NCBI GenBank assembly: GCA_910579395.1
Contig: CAJTUC010000001.1
Location: 190,305-254,304, forward strand
DNA: 64,000 nucleotides
Direction: 5' to 3'
Source of the DNA: an uncultured Lachnospiraceae bacterium
GTDB lineage: Bacteria; Bacillota; Clostridia; Lachnospirales; Lachnospiraceae
The stretch's first letter is position 1, and every line of letters starts with the position of its first letter. Shown here one piece after another: positions 33,464 through 42,580 of this stretch. The notes under the pieces are model-generated. The model was not told the DNA's origin, searched no databases, and saw nothing but the letters and a program-made list of their open reading frames with translations. The position numbers and the translations under genes were made by a program.

Positions 33464-34670
33464 AAAGAAAAAAACAGAAATTAGGTTGAGATTCCCTGAA
33501 TTTACAGACAATAAATGGATTAAGACTAAATTGGGAAATATTTCATCAATTGTAAAAGAAAAAGCGGGAGAAAATAAATATCTTCTTATGAGCGTTACGT
33601 CAGGAGTCGGTTTAGTACCTCAAACTGAAAAATTTGGCAGAGAAATCGCCGGAGACTCCTATAAAAATTATACTGTAATCAGGAGGTATGATTTTGCTTA
33701 CAATAAAAGTGCAACAAAGCAGTTCCCAGAAGGTTTTATATCCATGCTTAGTGACTATGATGTTGCCGCCGTTCCGAATAGTATTTTTATTTGTTTTAGA
33801 ATTACCGATAATGAATGTTATCCTCTTTTTTTGAACTATCTTTTTTATAATAATTATCACGGTAAATGGTTAAAAAGATACATAGAAGTAGGAGCACGGG
33901 CACATGGGGCGCTCAGCATGGACACAGAACATTTGTGGGATATGCCGATTGATTTGCCGTGTTTAAAAGAACAGCAAAAGATAGCCAATTGTATATTTTC
34001 TATCAGTAAGTTGATTGATGCGGAAAGCAGAAAACTTAGGGCGCTTAAAAAATATAAAAAGGGGTTGATGCAAAAGCTTTTTCCTGCTGAGGGCATGGAT
34101 GTGCCGGAGTGGAGATTTCCTGAATTCCGGGATTGCGGTGCATGGGTAGAATGTAGTGTGGGAGATATTTTGAAGCCTGTTACCCCGCCTCAAAAAATAG
34201 TAAAATCTGAATATAAAGTTTCAGGTAAATATCCAATTATTGATCAATCTCAGGAATATATTTCGGGATGGACGGATGATGAAGCATCTGTGGTATTCAA
34301 TGATTCTCCATTAATTGTTTTTGGAGATCATACTTGTGTTTTAAAGCTGGTAAAACAGCCATTTGCACAAGGGGCGGATGGAGTCAAAATCCTTTCCGTG
34401 GATGATAAGCTGGACGAGGAGTTTGTATACTATGATCTGGAAAGCATCTCGATAAAAGCTGATGGATATAAAAGACATTATTCTATATTAAAAAAAATGT
34501 CTGTGAAATACTCGGATAAAAATTCTGGTGAACAGCAAAAAATTGCAGACTGTTTTTCTAAAATAGATTCTCTGATCATAGCACAATCAAATAAGATTAA
34601 GAGTTTACAAACACACAGAAAAGGGATGATGCAAGGTTTTTTTCCTTTTCCTGAGGAGGCTGAGTTATGA
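33450..34670 (+). CDS. hsdS: Type I restriction enzyme, S subunit
   Basis: A 406-residue specificity subunit with two target-recognition domains. Each ends in the conserved spacer helix region: LKEQQKIANCIFSISKLIDAE then YKKGLMQKLFP (about residues 170-215), and GEQQKIADCFSKIDSLI then HRKGMMQGFFPFP at the C-terminus. The two halves recognise the two parts of a split DNA target. The ATG at 33450 lies within hsdR, and the stop overlaps the next start (ATGA), so translation is coupled on both sides. Confidence 0.93.
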   Translation: MRMNKKKKTEIRLRFPEFTDNKWIKTKLGNISSIVKEKAGENKYLLMSVTSGVGLVPQTEKFGREIAGDSYKNYTVIRRYDFAYNKSATKQFPEGFISMLSDYDVAAVPNSIFICFRITDNECYPLFLNYLFYNNYHGKWLKRYIEVGARAHGALSMDTEHLWDMPIDLPCLKEQQKIANCIFSISKLIDAESRKLRALKKYKKGLMQKLFPAEGMDVPEWRFPEFRDCGAWVECSVGDILKPVTPPQKIVKSEYKVSGKYPIIDQSQEYISGWTDDEASVVFNDSPLIVFGDHTCVLKLVKQPFAQGADGVKILSVDDKLDEEFVYYDLESISIKADGYKRHYSILKKMSVKYSDKNSGEQQKIADCFSKIDSLIIAQSNKIKSLQTHRKGMMQGFFPFPEEAEL

Positions 34671-35788
34671 ATGATATTACAACTGTAATTGGTGAAAATT
34701 TGAAAGAACTATCTGAGAAAATTTTTTATTTAAATGAAAATATCATATTAATCTATGCTTTTAACGGAACAGGAAAAACTCGATTATCAGTTGAGTATAA
34801 GAATTTTACAAAACGAAATAATGATGATAATCATGCGGGTGTTTATTACAATGCATATAGTGAAGATTTATTTGTATGGGACAACGATGTTGAAAATACT
34901 GGCAGTAGAATGAAGCTTAATGTAATACCATCCAGCTTAAATCAATATCATTCATCAATAGATGAAAACAGCGTGCGTGAGAAACTTTCGATTTACAAGC
35001 CTAAATTTGATTTTAAATTTAAAATGTTTGATGATTTTTCAATAGGAATTGAATCAATTACTTTTTATGCCAGAACAAATAATGAAATAGAGAGCGAGGA
35101 GCCGATAAAAATATCCCGCGGAGAAGAACGTATTTTTATCTGGTGTTTTTTTCTGGCTTTATTTGATGTTCAGGGCTGGACAGGTCAACAAAATAGCCAT
35201 TTTTTTATAGATGATCCGGTTTCCAGCTTAGATGAACATAATATTTTTATTACAGCATCTACTGTACTTGATTTGATCGATGAGCATTATGAACAAAGAA
35301 AAATTGTAATTACAACACATCATGTCGGTTTTTTTTCCATACTTTCGGACTGGCTGTGTAAAGGAGAAAAGGCGAGCAGCTATAAGCGGAAAATCCATCA
35401 ATACATATTAAAGAACGATGATTCATCATTAAAGCTGCTTAGTTGTAAGAAAGATGTTTTTATGTACCATTTGGAACTGCTTCAAATTCTTCAAAATGCA
35501 ATTAATGAGCATAAATTGTACGCATATCATTTTGCAATATTAAGGCAGGCATTGGAAAATATTTCTTCCTTTCTTGGTATAGGGCGTATTTCATATGTAC
35601 TTGAACAAATTGGAATAGACGATACAGATACCGTTGCGCGAATTATAAATACACTATCGCATAAAACGGTATTTAGATATGAAATGAAAGAAATGGTTCC
35701 GGACAATGTAGAACTTCTTACAGATATTTTTAATAAAATTCAGCAGAAATATAATTTTGTTATTCATGGAGGTACAGGAAATGAATGA
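34667..35788 (+). CDS. PrrC-like ABC-ATPase, candidate anticodon nuclease
   Basis: A 373-residue protein between hsdS and hsdM, overlapping both (4 and 8 bases). It is a compact ABC-type ATPase: Walker A AFNGTGKT (31-38), signature ISRGEERIF (149-157), Walker B HFFIDDPVSSLDEHN (178-192), H-loop TTHH (216-219). There is no long coiled coil, unlike RloC. The C-terminal ~110 residues contain R293-x3-E297 and, 39 residues after the Arg, H332 in NTLSHK. E. coli PrrC (396 residues, also inside a type I operon) has Arg320, Glu324, His356. PrrC cuts tRNA-Lys when phage disables the restriction enzyme. Similar R/E/H motifs occur in other AAA_13 ATPases, so nuclease activity is inferred, not shown. Confidence 0.65.
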   Translation: MNDITTVIGENLKELSEKIFYLNENIILIYAFNGTGKTRLSVEYKNFTKRNNDDNHAGVYYNAYSEDLFVWDNDVENTGSRMKLNVIPSSLNQYHSSIDENSVREKLSIYKPKFDFKFKMFDDFSIGIESITFYARTNNEIESEEPIKISRGEERIFIWCFFLALFDVQGWTGQQNSHFFIDDPVSSLDEHNIFITASTVLDLIDEHYEQRKIVITTHHVGFFSILSDWLCKGEKASSYKRKIHQYILKNDDSSLKLLSCKKDVFMYHLELLQILQNAINEHKLYAYHFAILRQALENISSFLGIGRISYVLEQIGIDDTDTVARIINTLSHKTVFRYEMKEMVPDNVELLTDIFNKIQQKYNFVIHGGTGNE

Positions 35789-37571
35789 TACGCAGCAAAA
35801 ACAATTAGGCTCAACTTTATGGGCAATTGCTGATAGATTGCGTGGTGCAATGAATGCAGATGATTTTCGGGATTATATGTTGTCGTTTCTTTTTTTGCGT
35901 TATCTATCCGATAATTATGAAGAGGCAGTAAAAAAAGAGTTGGGCAGCGATTATCAGGACAGTGAAGATGAAATAAAAAGAAATCGTGATGGAATTAATT
36001 CTTATATAGAAGAATTAAAACAGATGATTGTTGAGTATGTGAATGGCATTCCTCTGAAAAAACTAGGTTTAGGAGAACACGAAACAGATAAGGATGTAAT
36101 AGGAGCGGCGAGAAATAGATTTATAGAAGAAAACAATAAGATGTTTCATGCCAAGAGTGTCATTCCTCTTGCTGTGTGGTATACTCATAACTTAGACCAA
36201 GTGGAAGTTTTTGAGAAACAAATGCGTCGTAAGATCCATTATGTAATAAAGCCGGCATATTTGTGGAGTAATATATATGAATTGGCACGAACGCAAGATG
36301 AAAAATTACTGAGAACTTTGCAGGATGGCTTTAAGTATATTGAAAATGAGTCCTTTGAGAGCAGATTTCGGGGGTTGTTTTCAGAGGTAAATCTTGATTC
36401 GGATAAACTGGGGAAAAAATATAGTGAACGAAATACACTTCTGTGTTCAATTATAATGGAGATAGCCGAGGGTCTTTCTAAATTTCCAAATGAAACCGAC
36501 CTTTTGGGTGATGCTTATGAATATTTAATCGGACAATTTGCGGCAGGTTCAGGAAAAAAGGCAGGAGAATTTTATACACCGCAGCAGGTTTCTACGATTC
36601 TCTCCAGAATTGTGACACTGGATAGCCAGGACCCGAGTACCGGAAAGAAGAATAAGCTTAAAAATATTCTTGATTTTGCCTGCGGCTCAGGTTCATTGCT
36701 GATAAATGTCAGGAAGCAGCTTGGGGAGAATTGTATTGGACAGATTTATGGACAGGAAAAAAATATTACAACCTATAACCTTGCGCGTATGAATATGCTG
36801 CTTCATGGATTGAAAGATTCTGAATTCCAAATACATCATGGAGATTCCTTGTTAAACGACTGGAATATTTTAAATGAAATGAATCCGGCGAAAAAAATTC
36901 AGTTTGAGGCAATTGTGGCTAATCCGCCTTTTAGTTACAGGTGGCAGCCTAAAGAAGAAATGGCCGAGGATTTCAGATTTAAAGGGTATGGGCTTGCTCC
37001 AAGATCGGCTGCTGATCTTGCATTTTTGCTTCATGGCTTTCATTTTTTGAGTGATGATGGAGCAATGGCTATTATCTTGCCTCATGGAGTACTATTTCGT
37101 CGTGGAGTTGAGGAAAAAATCAGAACAAAGTTATTGGAGGACGGCAATATTGATGCGGTTATAGGATTACCTGAAAATTTGTTTTTTTCTACAGGAATTT
37201 CAGTTTGTATACTGGTACTTAAGAAATGTAAAAAATTTGATGATGTGCTGATAATTAATGCAAGCGGACAATTTAAAAAAGGAAAGCGTCAGAATATACT
37301 TTTACCTCAACATATTGATAAAATAATTGATACCTATCAATATAGAAAAGAAGAGGATAAAAAGTATTCCCGCCGAGTATCTATGGGCGAAATTAAGCAG
37401 CATGGATATAACTTAAATATTTCTCAATATGTTAGCACGGTGTCTGAAGAAGAAGTGATTAACCTTGAAGAAGTAACACGAGAACTTGAAGAAATTGAGA
37501 TTAAAATACAACAGGCAAAATCCGAGCATAATGAATTTTTGAAGGAACTTGGTCTTACCCCTTTGCCATAG
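35781..37571 (+). CDS. hsdM: Type I restriction enzyme, M subunit (N6-adenine methylase)
   Basis: A 596-residue methyltransferase. An N-terminal helical domain (LWAIADRLRGAMNADDFRDY) is followed by the methylase fold with SAM-binding FACGSGSLLINV and catalytic NPPF (VANPPFSYRW). The C-terminal part includes GLPENLFFSTGISVCILVL. The start at 35781 follows GGAGGTACAGGAA and lies inside the end of the PrrC-like gene, so the methylase is made last and coupled to it. It methylates the host target and forms the core M2S1 complex with HsdS. Confidence 0.95.
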   Translation: MNDTQQKQLGSTLWAIADRLRGAMNADDFRDYMLSFLFLRYLSDNYEEAVKKELGSDYQDSEDEIKRNRDGINSYIEELKQMIVEYVNGIPLKKLGLGEHETDKDVIGAARNRFIEENNKMFHAKSVIPLAVWYTHNLDQVEVFEKQMRRKIHYVIKPAYLWSNIYELARTQDEKLLRTLQDGFKYIENESFESRFRGLFSEVNLDSDKLGKKYSERNTLLCSIIMEIAEGLSKFPNETDLLGDAYEYLIGQFAAGSGKKAGEFYTPQQVSTILSRIVTLDSQDPSTGKKNKLKNILDFACGSGSLLINVRKQLGENCIGQIYGQEKNITTYNLARMNMLLHGLKDSEFQIHHGDSLLNDWNILNEMNPAKKIQFEAIVANPPFSYRWQPKEEMAEDFRFKGYGLAPRSAADLAFLLHGFHFLSDDGAMAIILPHGVLFRRGVEEKIRTKLLEDGNIDAVIGLPENLFFSTGISVCILVLKKCKKFDDVLIINASGQFKKGKRQNILLPQHIDKIIDTYQYRKEEDKKYSRRVSMGEIKQHGYNLNISQYVSTVSEEEVINLEEVTRELEEIEIKIQQAKSEHNEFLKELGLTPLP

Positions 37572-37644
37572 CAAGGATAGATAGTAGTATATCTGTTGTA
37601 TGTGTAATTGGAACTGTGAACTTGTTTCAAGGAGGGAAAAGATC

Positions 37645-37968
37645 ATGTCAGCATTTTTAATCTGGCTGTGTTTCAGCGTATTGTTCATCGGTTACGGAAT
37701 CCATGCTTTCCGTTCAAAAAAAGTTGTTCCGTTTGGCTTCTGGACAAATGCGGCGGTATTCGCCGTAAAAGATGTGCGCGCCTATAACAGAGCCGTTGGT
37801 AAACTATGGTGCGTATTCGGTATTGTTCTTGCATTTCTGGGCATTCCGCTTTTAAAAGGACAGAATTCGCCATATGCCATGCTTTCCATCTTGGGAGTCA
37901 TGGCAGAGGCGATTGTGGCAATGGCCGTTTATGTCGTCGTGATTGAAAAGAAATACCGGGAAAAATGA
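37645..37968 (+). CDS. Small membrane protein, function unknown
   Basis: A 107-residue protein with about three membrane helices (residues 2-20, 50-70, 77-100). AAGGAGGG precedes the ATG at 37645. The middle has VPFGFWTNAAVFAVKDVRAY and AVGKLWCVFG, and the second part GIPLLKGQNS, a pattern I associate with uncharacterised Clostridia membrane proteins (DUF3784-like). It directly follows the restriction operon but returns to the G+C level of the rest of the window, so it is probably not part of the island. Confidence 0.65.
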   Translation: MSAFLIWLCFSVLFIGYGIHAFRSKKVVPFGFWTNAAVFAVKDVRAYNRAVGKLWCVFGIVLAFLGIPLLKGQNSPYAMLSILGVMAEAIVAMAVYVVVIEKKYREK

Positions 37969-38019
37969 CAAAGATGACTCAAAACTTATGAATCATGGAG
38001 GTTTGTGCGGAGGTAATTG

Positions 38020-38574
38020 ATGAAATTTGACTTGAGTATTTTATACAGTCTTTTCTCTGTTTTTTTCGTTTTATTTTATCCAAGACAGATAACCCATGTC
38101 ATATGCTTTGGACGGCATAGAGATGAAACGCGTATAAAGAGTAAAATTGCATATTACAGTATCTATCTGTTTTGGACGATTATCTTCGGAATTTTGTGTT
38201 TGATAATGGGAGCGGCATCCGGTCTTGATTCAACATTTGATAAAATACTGTATTTTGCGAATTTGACATATGGACATGAAGAATATGTGTCGGCTGGTGC
38301 GAGCGAAGAAAATGGCGGCACGATATATTTGACATATTATACGAAAAAAGACATTGACGAAACGATTTTATGTGAAATTATTCGAGATAATAAATTCATT
38401 TGTGAGCCGTATAAATTAGGAGAGGCGGAAGTAAGACAAACTGGCAAAAAGATATGGGAAATTCAGATGGATGGAGAAGTGCTGGGAAACATAGAAATTG
38501 AACGGAACCTATTCATGTGGAAAATCTGTTACATGTGGGATGAGCTGAAGTTGGAAGCAAGATATAATAAGTAA
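38020..38574 (+). CDS. Membrane-associated hypothetical protein
   Basis: A 184-residue protein with two N-terminal membrane segments (about residues 5-22 and 43-65) and a ~115-residue outer or cytoplasmic domain of mixed strands (TIYLTYYTKKDIDETI, IWEIQMDGEVLGNIEI). CGGAGG precedes the ATG. I do not recognise the family. It lies 51 bp after the preceding small membrane protein and may be cotranscribed. Its A+T content is closer to the restriction island than to the downstream tex gene. Confidence 0.6.
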   Translation: MKFDLSILYSLFSVFFVLFYPRQITHVICFGRHRDETRIKSKIAYYSIYLFWTIIFGILCLIMGAASGLDSTFDKILYFANLTYGHEEYVSAGASEENGGTIYLTYYTKKDIDETILCEIIRDNKFICEPYKLGEAEVRQTGKKIWEIQMDGEVLGNIEIERNLFMWKICYMWDELKLEARYNK

Positions 38575-38657
38575 AGCAGACGGAGAAAACAGGTAAAACA
38601 AAATTACAATTTAGAGTGGAAACAATCGGGAAAATCAAGTATAATGGTATAGCTGGA

Positions 38658-38845
38658 AAATATTGTGCAGCAGTTCAGCCGCCGGGCAGGACGGTGTATG
38701 GTTCCTGCGAAGGCCCTTGAAAAGTGCCGGTGCTTAGCGAGGTTCCTTACGAGCTTAGCATCCGTTGCTACTTTTCGCGGAGCGAAAGCGTGCCTTCAAA
38801 GGAACCATACACCGTCCTGCCCGGCGGCTGAACTGCTGCAATATC
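38658..38845 (-). repeat. Foldback element, family A copy 3
   Basis: Arms at about 38660-38714 and 38792-38844 (54 bp) are complementary apart from a 2-base indel and a few mismatches. The core, read on the minus strand, is GGCACGCTTTCGCTCCGCG, AAAAGTAGC, GGATGCTAAG, then GCACTTTTCAAGGGCC. The orientation is opposite to copies 1 and 2. It takes up most of the ~300-bp gap before tex; nothing else is seen there. Confidence 0.85.
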
Positions 38846-38880
38846 ATCCGGCGGCAATACGCGAAAGGAACGGTTAGGAA

Positions 38881-41271
38881 ATGGATATTATCGTAAAACT
38901 GAAAGAAGAACTGAAAGTGGAGAAGTGGCAGGTGGAAGCTGCCGTCAAATTGATAGATGAAGGGAACACGATTCCTTTTATCTCCAGATATCGGAAAGAG
39001 GCGACGGGCTCTTTGAATGATGAAGTGCTGCGTAATCTGTATGAGCGATTGACTTATCTTCGGAATCTGGAGGAGAAAAAGGAGCAGGTATTAAAGAGCA
39101 TTGAGGAACAGGGAAAGCTGACGGATGAATTGAAAGAAAGAATCGTGGCGGCCGAAACGATGGTCGTTGTGGACGATTTATACCGTCCGTACCGCCCGAA
39201 GAGAAAGACAAGGGCGAGCGTTGCGAAGGAAAAAGGGCTGGACGGCCTTGCGGAGTATATTCTGGCGCAGAATGCGGAGGTGCCGATTGAGGAAGAAGCG
39301 GTCAAATATCTGCGTGAGGACGAGGACGCTGCCAAGTCGGTAAAAACGGTCGAAGAAGCGGTTCAGGGTGCGAAGGATATCATTGCGGAAATGATTTCCG
39401 ACGAGGCGGATTACCGCATCTATATCCGGGATATTACGATGGAAGAAGGAAAAATCGTCAGCACCGCCAGAGACGAAAAGGCGGAGAGCGTTTACGAGAT
39501 GTATTATGCTTATGAAGAACCCGTGAAAAAAGCGGCCGGACACCGTATTCTTGCCCTCAACAGAGGGGAGAGCGAGAAGTTCCTCGTCGTGAAAGTCGCG
39601 GCGCCTGAAGAGCGTATTTTACAATATCTGCGCAAAAAGGTGATCACAAGTGACAATGCGGTTACGACACCGATTCTGGAAGAAGTAATATCTGACAGCT
39701 ATGTCAGATTGATTGCACCTGCAATCGAAAGAGAGATTCGGAACGACCTGACGGAGAAAGCGGAGGACGGCGCGATTGCCGTATTTGGAAAGAATCTGGA
39801 ACAGCTTTTATTGCAGCCCCCGATTGCGGGAAAAGTAGTGCTCGGCTGGGACCCGGCTTTCCGTACCGGATGTAAGCTGGCAGTCGTGGATGCGACGGGC
39901 AAGGTACTGGATACGAAAGTCATTTACCCGACGGCGCCGCAGAACAAAGTGGAAGAAGCGAAGGCAGAACTCAAGAAGCTGATTAAAAAATATAATGTAT
40001 CTCTGATTTCCGTCGGAAACGGAACCGCGTCCAGAGAATCTGAGCAGGTCATCGTCGAACTGTTGAAAGAACTGGATACGCCGGTACAATATGTCATTGT
40101 CAACGAGGCCGGGGCATCCGTTTATTCGGCGAGCAAGCTGGCGACTGAAGAATTTCCGAATTTTGACGTGGGACAGAGAAGCGCCGCATCCATTGCGAGG
40201 AGATTACAGGATCCGCTGGCAGAACTTGTTAAGATAGACCCCAAATCCATCGGTGTCGGCCAGTACCAGCATGATATGAACCAGAAAAAACTGAGTGAAG
40301 CCCTGAATGGGGTGGTAGAAGACAGCGTAAATAAGGTGGGCGTGGATTTGAACACGGCTTCTGCATCTCTGCTCGAATATGTTTCCGGTGTGACGAAAGT
40401 CATTGCCAGAAATATCGTAGATTATAGGGAGAACAACGGCCGTTTTACCAATCGGAAACAGCTTTTGAAAGTGGCGAAGCTTGGGCCGAAAGCGTTTGAA
40501 CAGTGCGCGGGTTTTATGCGGATTACGGACGGCGATAATCCGCTCGATGCGACGAGCGTCCATCCGGAATCCTATGAGGCGGCGGAGGAGCTTCTGGATA
40601 AAATGGGCCTGACGATGGCGGATGTCAAGGAAGCACAGAAAAAAGCGGCAGCCGAGAAGGCAGCAGGCAAAAAAGCTGTGGCGGTAAAAGAAAGACCGGC
40701 AAAAAAGCAGAAAGAAATTGTTATCCGTAATACCAATACGGCGATGGGCAAAGCGCTTGCGGCAGCGATGGGCGGCGTTGTATTAGAGAATGATAAGAAA
40801 GAGAACAAGAGTAAAGCGCCTTCCGGCGCGGCGGAGAAAACCGAAGTCACGGTCAGCAGTCTGGAACGGAAAATCAAAGATAAGAAGAAACTGGCGGAGG
40901 AACTCGGTATCGGCGAAATCACGCTGACAGATATTTTGAAAGAACTGGAAAAACCGGCAAGAGACCCGCGTGACGATATGCCCGCACCGATTCTGCGGAG
41001 CGATGTACTGGATATGAAAGACTTGAAGCCGGGCATGATCTTAAAAGGAACGGTCCGCAATGTCATCGATTTTGGCGCTTTTGTCGATATCGGCGTCCAT
41101 CAGGACGGCCTGGTGCACGTTTCTCAGATGACGGATAAATTTATCAAACATCCGTTGGAGGCGGTCAGCGTCGGCGATATCGTAGACGTACAGGTGCTTA
41201 CCGTTGATGTTGCGAAGAAGCGGATTGGGTTGACGATGAAGATCGGAAAGGAAGAAAGGGCTAAGAAATAG
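38881..41271 (+). CDS. tex: Tex-family RNA-binding transcription accessory protein
   Basis: A 796-residue protein. Domains in order: Tex N-terminal helical region (LKVEKWQVEAAVKLIDEGNTI), YqgF/RNase H-like domain (VLGWDPAFRTGCKLAVVDATG), helix-hairpin-helix (LNTASASLLEYVSGVTKVIA, NGRFTNRKQLLKVAKLGPKA), and C-terminal S1 domain (LKGTVRNVIDFGAFVDIGVH). It is longer than the usual ~720 residues because of an Ala/Lys-rich linker of about 70 residues between HhH and S1 (KAAAEKAAGKKAVAVKERP and onward). Tex binds nucleic acid and influences transcription; the detailed role is debated. Confidence 0.93.
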   Translation: MDIIVKLKEELKVEKWQVEAAVKLIDEGNTIPFISRYRKEATGSLNDEVLRNLYERLTYLRNLEEKKEQVLKSIEEQGKLTDELKERIVAAETMVVVDDLYRPYRPKRKTRASVAKEKGLDGLAEYILAQNAEVPIEEEAVKYLREDEDAAKSVKTVEEAVQGAKDIIAEMISDEADYRIYIRDITMEEGKIVSTARDEKAESVYEMYYAYEEPVKKAAGHRILALNRGESEKFLVVKVAAPEERILQYLRKKVITSDNAVTTPILEEVISDSYVRLIAPAIEREIRNDLTEKAEDGAIAVFGKNLEQLLLQPPIAGKVVLGWDPAFRTGCKLAVVDATGKVLDTKVIYPTAPQNKVEEAKAELKKLIKKYNVSLISVGNGTASRESEQVIVELLKELDTPVQYVIVNEAGASVYSASKLATEEFPNFDVGQRSAASIARRLQDPLAELVKIDPKSIGVGQYQHDMNQKKLSEALNGVVEDSVNKVGVDLNTASASLLEYVSGVTKVIARNIVDYRENNGRFTNRKQLLKVAKLGPKAFEQCAGFMRITDGDNPLDATSVHPESYEAAEELLDKMGLTMADVKEAQKKAAAEKAAGKKAVAVKERPAKKQKEIVIRNTNTAMGKALAAAMGGVVLENDKKENKSKAPSGAAEKTEVTVSSLERKIKDKKKLAEELGIGEITLTDILKELEKPARDPRDDMPAPILRSDVLDMKDLKPGMILKGTVRNVIDFGAFVDIGVHQDGLVHVSQMTDKFIKHPLEAVSVGDIVDVQVLTVDVAKKRIGLTMKIGKEERAKK

Positions 41272-41324
41272 TCATCTTCCTCTTGCATTTCCATGCAAAC
41301 AGTATTACAATATACGAAATACAT

Positions 41325-41530
41325 AAAGGTAAGTTCTTCGGGGCAGGGTGAAATTCCCTACTGGTGGTGATGCCTGAAAGCATTGTAACTGTATAAGAAA
41401 AGAATAAGAAACTATACGGCTGCATAACAGGATGAGTCCACGACCCGGCGGCGATGCGCACAGCATCTAACCGGCTGATACGGTCAGAATCCGTAACCAA
41501 CAGTAAAGTCTGGATGAAAGAAGAAACGAC
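41325..41530 (+). promoter_or_regulatory. FMN riboswitch (RFN element)
   Basis: Clear consensus blocks: TTCGGGGCAGGGTGAAATTC, CTACTGGTGGTGA, GTCCACGACCCG, CTGATACGGTCAGAATCCG, AACCAACAGTAAAGTC and TGGATGAAAGAAGA. The variable helix after TGCCTGAAAGCATTG is somewhat long. FMN binding should favour the downstream terminator at 41621-41648 and shut off ribU. The tex-ribU gap is fully accounted for. Confidence 0.95.
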
Positions 41531-41620
41531 ATTTTGCATGTGACAGCGTATTCTGCTTGATATGGTGATTCTTTTCGGTAATATCAAATAGTATGTGTTT
41601 TCCATAAAAGTGTGTGTGAA

Positions 41621-41650
41621 GACCCCGGATTTTAATCCGGGGTCTTTGCA
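41621..41650 (+). terminator. FMN-controlled terminator
   Basis: GACCCCGGATT and AATCCGGGGTC pair, followed by TTT. It lies 90 bases after the aptamer and is the likely expression platform. Confidence 0.75.
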
Positions 41651-41741
41651 TATACGCCTTGCGGCGTACGGAATCAAAATGTAGAAACGAAGAAACATCC
41701 TTTTTGTCAATTAAAAATTCGATAAAATGGAGGAAAAGAAA

Positions 41742-42509
41742 ATGAGTGAACTATTACAGAGTATTCAGGAGAATGTTATCTTTTTGCTGCAGTTTCTTGC
41801 AGTGGTCATCGGATTGTTTCTGGTGGCGTATGCGGCGGAGAAGTATGCGGCAAAGCGGGCGAAAACGACAGAGCGCATTTTAAGCACGCGGAAAATTGCC
41901 ATGATTGGTATGTTTTCGGCGATTGCGGCGGTTTTAATGTTGTTTGAAATACCGATGCCCTTTGCACCGGGATTTTATAAGCTGGATTTCAGCGAGCTTC
42001 CTGCACTGATTGCTGCTTTTGCATTCGGACCGGTAGCGGGTGTAATGGTGGAATTTTGCAAGATTGTTCTGAAACTGTTGTTCAAATCAACGAGTACGGC
42101 GTTCGTGGGCGAACTTGCAAATTTTGCGGTAGGATGCAGTTTCCTGCTTCCGGCATCCATCATCTATCTTTTCAACAAAACAAAAAAGACTGCCGTGTTA
42201 GGCTGTATCACGGGAACGCTCTGTATGACGTTTTTTGGAACTGCTTTCAACGCAATTTACCTGCTGCCAAAGTTTGCACAACTGTACGGTATGCCAATGG
42301 AAGCGCTGATTGGCATGGGAACTGCGATTAACGGAGCGATTACCGGTATTACCAGCTTCGTATGTTTTGCGGTAGCGCCGCTCAACCTCATCAAAGGCGC
42401 CAGCGTATCGATCATTACGCTGCTCGTTTATAAGCAGTTGAGTCCGATTCTGAAAGAGACTGCGACGAAGGCTCATGTTCGCGAATCGGCGTATCATAAG
42501 GCTTCATAA
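41742..42509 (+). CDS. ribU: Riboflavin ECF transporter, substrate-binding subunit RibU
   Basis: A 255-residue integral membrane S-component with about six helices. It has the RibU features: an N-terminal helix, then RKIAMIGMFSAIAAVLMLFE, the loop PMPFAPGFYKLDFSELPALI that closes over the vitamin, and FGPVAGVMVEFCKIVLKLL. It works with a shared ECF module not seen in this window. GGAGGAAAAG sets the start at 41742. The N-terminal ~50 residues (extra hydrophobic segment FLLQFLAVVIGLFLVAYAA) are longer than in many RibU proteins. Control by the FMN riboswitch supports the substrate. Confidence 0.93.
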   Translation: MSELLQSIQENVIFLLQFLAVVIGLFLVAYAAEKYAAKRAKTTERILSTRKIAMIGMFSAIAAVLMLFEIPMPFAPGFYKLDFSELPALIAAFAFGPVAGVMVEFCKIVLKLLFKSTSTAFVGELANFAVGCSFLLPASIIYLFNKTKKTAVLGCITGTLCMTFFGTAFNAIYLLPKFAQLYGMPMEALIGMGTAINGAITGITSFVCFAVAPLNLIKGASVSIITLLVYKQLSPILKETATKAHVRESAYHKAS

Positions 42510-42545
42510 GTATGAAAAAGATATGATTATCAGAAATAAAAGAGA

Positions 42546-42580
42546 TGAAGGGGCTGCCGAATGGTATGCCCCTTTTATAA
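42546..42580 (+). terminator. Rho-independent terminator
   Basis: AAGGGGC and GCCCCTT pair around TGCCGAATGGTAT, followed by TTTATAA. It closes ribU. Confidence 0.7.

Noticed and set aside
34667..35788. RloC-type nuclease (with zinc hook) as the identity of the restriction-operon ATPase
   Set aside because: The protein is only 373 residues and lacks the long coiled coil and CxxC hook of RloC; PrrC fits its size and position better.
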